Origin: Micropterus salmoides
Lineage: Eukaryota > Chordata > Actinopteri > Centrarchiformes > Centrarchidae
DNA: 64,000 bases
Assembly: GCF_014851395.1 (NCBI RefSeq)
Contig: NW_024041150.1
Location: forward strand, 1,984,001-2,048,000
Direction: 5' to 3'
Positions 62,363 to 64,000 of the stretch are shown here, in pieces (position 1 is the first letter of the stretch; the number at the start of each line of letters is the position of its first letter). The notes under the pieces are model-generated. The model saw nothing but the letters and a program-made list of their open reading frames with translations, was not told the DNA's origin and searched no databases. A program made the translations under genes and the position numbers.

Positions 62363-63059
62363 GTGTTTTGCGGTGGCTGTGTGTACGCGTGACGAGCGTG
62401 GTGGAGACCGCCTCAGTAGTACTATGCTCCGGGGTCCACATCTGCGTAGAGTCATGGAGTACAGTTGGATTGGACGGTGAGGGGCTAGATGTTGCACCTC
62501 CAATTATGAAGGTCGTCCGTAGCGCTGCAGTGGTCGTAGTAAAACCCGAAGGTACACGTCCATTACGATTTACAGGATTCCGAGGGGTCACTTGGCTGCC
62601 CGATGCTCCACCACCTCTAGGGTTTATAGTAGTGGTTGTAGCAGTGGAACGAGTTCTACCCTTTGCAACAGTTACCGTTCTAGACGTGGGGTTCCCACCA
62701 TCAACTGTAGGCGTCGTTGTGGTGGTTGTAGTATCAGGACCTTTGGGAATCCCGCTTGGTTTGGAGAGGAAGATGGGATCCTGACCTATTCGATTGGCAT
62801 CCACCAGGTCTGTTGGCACGTAATCCCGTACTGTACCAACAACAATCCATTTCAGCAGCATCAGGCTCAATCCAAGGCCAATGAAACCAATGAGTAAGGG
62901 GACCACACACAGCCATGTCTGCTGGCGAGGCCAAACCGCACAGCGAAGGGGACCCTGATCCTGGGCCTGACCCTCACCGCGGTCCCCTGAAGTCCCTGAA
63001 GCCTCAGGTTCCTCCAGGATCACAGCCCCGGAAACAGCTGCCCCAGAACACTCGCTCAT
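62363..63059 (-). CDS. nrg3: Neuregulin 3, first coding exon (partial gene)
   Basis: This is the N-terminal coding exon of neuregulin 3, a membrane-anchored EGF-family ligand of the ErbB4 receptor tyrosine kinase, best known from the nervous system. Seen: 232 codons plus one base, read from the ATG at 63059. Residues 1-40 are a Gly/Glu-rich cytoplasmic stretch. Residues 43-75 (from WPRQQTWLCVV) hold the hydrophobic segment almost unchanged in vertebrate NRG3, followed by the family signature YVPTDLVD (80-87) and GQDPIFLSKPS (92-102). A Thr/Ser/Pro-rich stalk with a run of seven Thr follows. The exon ends at 62363 before a consensus GTAAGT donor, in phase 1; unspliced reading would stop at 62232. 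The EGF-like domain lies in a later exon not seen here. Start choice: this Met aligns with the mammalian MSE start and has A at -3. An in-frame ATG nine codons upstream (63086) has T at -3, with an in-frame TAA just before it. Which teleost paralogue (nrg3a or nrg3b) I cannot say. Confidence 0.93.
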
Positions 63060-64000
63060 CCTTCCCTGCCGTCCTTTATGGCTCATTGAGGGTTAACCCT
63101 GTGATAGGCATTGATTGTAAATGGCAGAAATGTTCCCAACAATGCCGGACATTGAGAAGGGACAAAGGGAATGATGAAGAAATGGATACAAAAGGACCCC
63201 ACGGGAATCAGATGCTCAATAACATGTACACAAATATGTAATCCAAGGATAGAGAGAAGGAGAGGGGTGCAGGAGACACATGCAGACACACGATCACAAA
63301 CACACACACACAATCACACTCAGAAATAACACCCAGTGAGAAATGGGAGAGCTGGCGTAGACAGATAATTGCCCGATTAGTCCGGGTTAGTCCTGCCCAA
63401 CTCCCAATGTCCAACTGAAGCAGTAAACTTCAAGAACGTTCACAAGCCGGAGAAGAAGTGATGCTTCTAACAGGGAGAAAAAGAGAGAGGGACAAAGAGA
63501 GAGACAGGAGAGAGAGATGGGTGGGAAGGAACTGTTTTACATCTGTGCATGTGTGGCATCTGTGTTCTGATGCCTCTGCAGCAAAAATCCACAGCTATTT
63601 CTACTTAATGTGCATGTGGGTCCCCACCATGTACAATCCACGATGGGAGAGTATTGTCTAATTAGGGGATTGAAACTTGAAGGCTGGGTCTTGTTGCTTC
63701 CCCACCCTGTGCAGGACCAAAAAAAATGAAAGATGTTTCCCAATGCAGCCTATTTAGCAGAGTCTAGTCGAGTTCAGCTTTAGCCGAGTCAGCGTCCCTC
63801 AGCTCCCAAAATCTGTCTCTTTCTGTTACCAAAAGAGTGCGAGAGCAAAGATAGTTCTCGTTAATGTGTCTGTCAAACACTCTTCTTAGATCATTTGCTA
63901 TCTTTGTTGCCCGTTGCTTTTCAGTCAGCCTCTCCTTTTTTGAGGATTTTTTATTTATCACTTTTTTGGTCCAAACCCGACTTTATTTCCTTTATGTGTG
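63060..64000 (-). promoter_or_regulatory. 5' leader and upstream flank of nrg3
   Basis: This is sequence upstream of the nrg3 start on the minus strand. It should hold the 5' untranslated region and probably part of the promoter. An alternative in-frame ATG lies at 63086, preceded by a TAA two codons earlier, so the reading frame does not extend further upstream. Plus-strand GA-rich tracts lie at about 63471-63520 (pyrimidine-rich in the transcript), and there is a CA-rich run at about 63297-63320. I see no convincing TATA box and cannot place the transcription start. A 65-codon open frame at 63764-63961 lacks an ATG and is not called as a gene. Confidence 0.5.

Noticed and set aside
62287..62784. 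165-codon plus-strand frame opposite nrg3 exon 1
   Set aside because: It is the antisense shadow of the Thr-rich stalk (Val-rich runs opposite ACA/ACT codons).
63764..63961. 65-codon minus-strand frame upstream of nrg3
   Set aside because: It reads like a plausible charged helix, but starts at GTG with no ATG, is short enough to occur by chance and matches nothing I know.

Overview
The window is vertebrate DNA, almost certainly from a ray-finned (teleost) fish. The only host coding sequence I recognise is one exon at the far right. The rest is AT-rich non-coding DNA with CA/GT microsatellites and transposon families typical of teleosts: L2-like LINEs, a Tc1-like element, hAT-like terminal pieces and tRNA-derived SINE-like repeats. 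There is no operon structure, CRISPR array, rRNA or intact tRNA gene.

The exon is the first coding exon of neuregulin 3 (nrg3) on the minus strand at 62363-63059. An in-frame upstream ATG would extend it to 63086. The exon encodes the N-terminal cytoplasmic stretch, the diagnostic hydrophobic segment and the start of the Ser/Thr-rich stalk, and ends at a consensus GTAAGT splice donor. The EGF-like domain and C-terminal half are not visible. The remaining ~62.3 kb to the left is therefore read as part of nrg3 intron 1, which runs out of the window. Bases 63060-64000 hold the 5' leader and proximal upstream flank.

Layout of the intron: AC microsatellite (1.6 kb); short dispersed repeat (2.3 kb); broken L2-like LINE on plus (7.0-8.5 kb) followed by hAT-like pieces (8.6-9.4 kb); purine- and pyrimidine-rich unique sequence (9.4-14.2 kb); second broken LINE on minus (14.2-16.2 kb) abutting a ~520 bp teleost repeat (16.3-16.8 kb); unique sequence with one short repeat (16.8-22.9 kb); hAT-like end plus a ~1 kb long-TIR element (22.9-24.5 kb); another DNA-element remnant (26.7-27.3 kb); a compound microsatellite abutting a Tc1-like element with a decayed transposase (27.8-29.4 kb); a tRNA-related repeat (33.1 kb); hAT-like elements (39.3-40.5, 44.1-45.3, 46.8-47.9 kb); and a tandem-type copy of the 33 kb tRNA-related repeat (48.5-48.9 kb). 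The rest, to 62.4 kb, is mostly unique sequence with two short repeat remnants.

No new biological system stands out. The most useful observations are the nrg3 exon and giant intron, the IR/DR structure of the Tc1-like element with its left end replaced by a microsatellite, the 258-bp periodic tRNA-derived repeat, two distant segments sharing the same transposon interior, and an unexplained exon-like segment near 46.1 kb.
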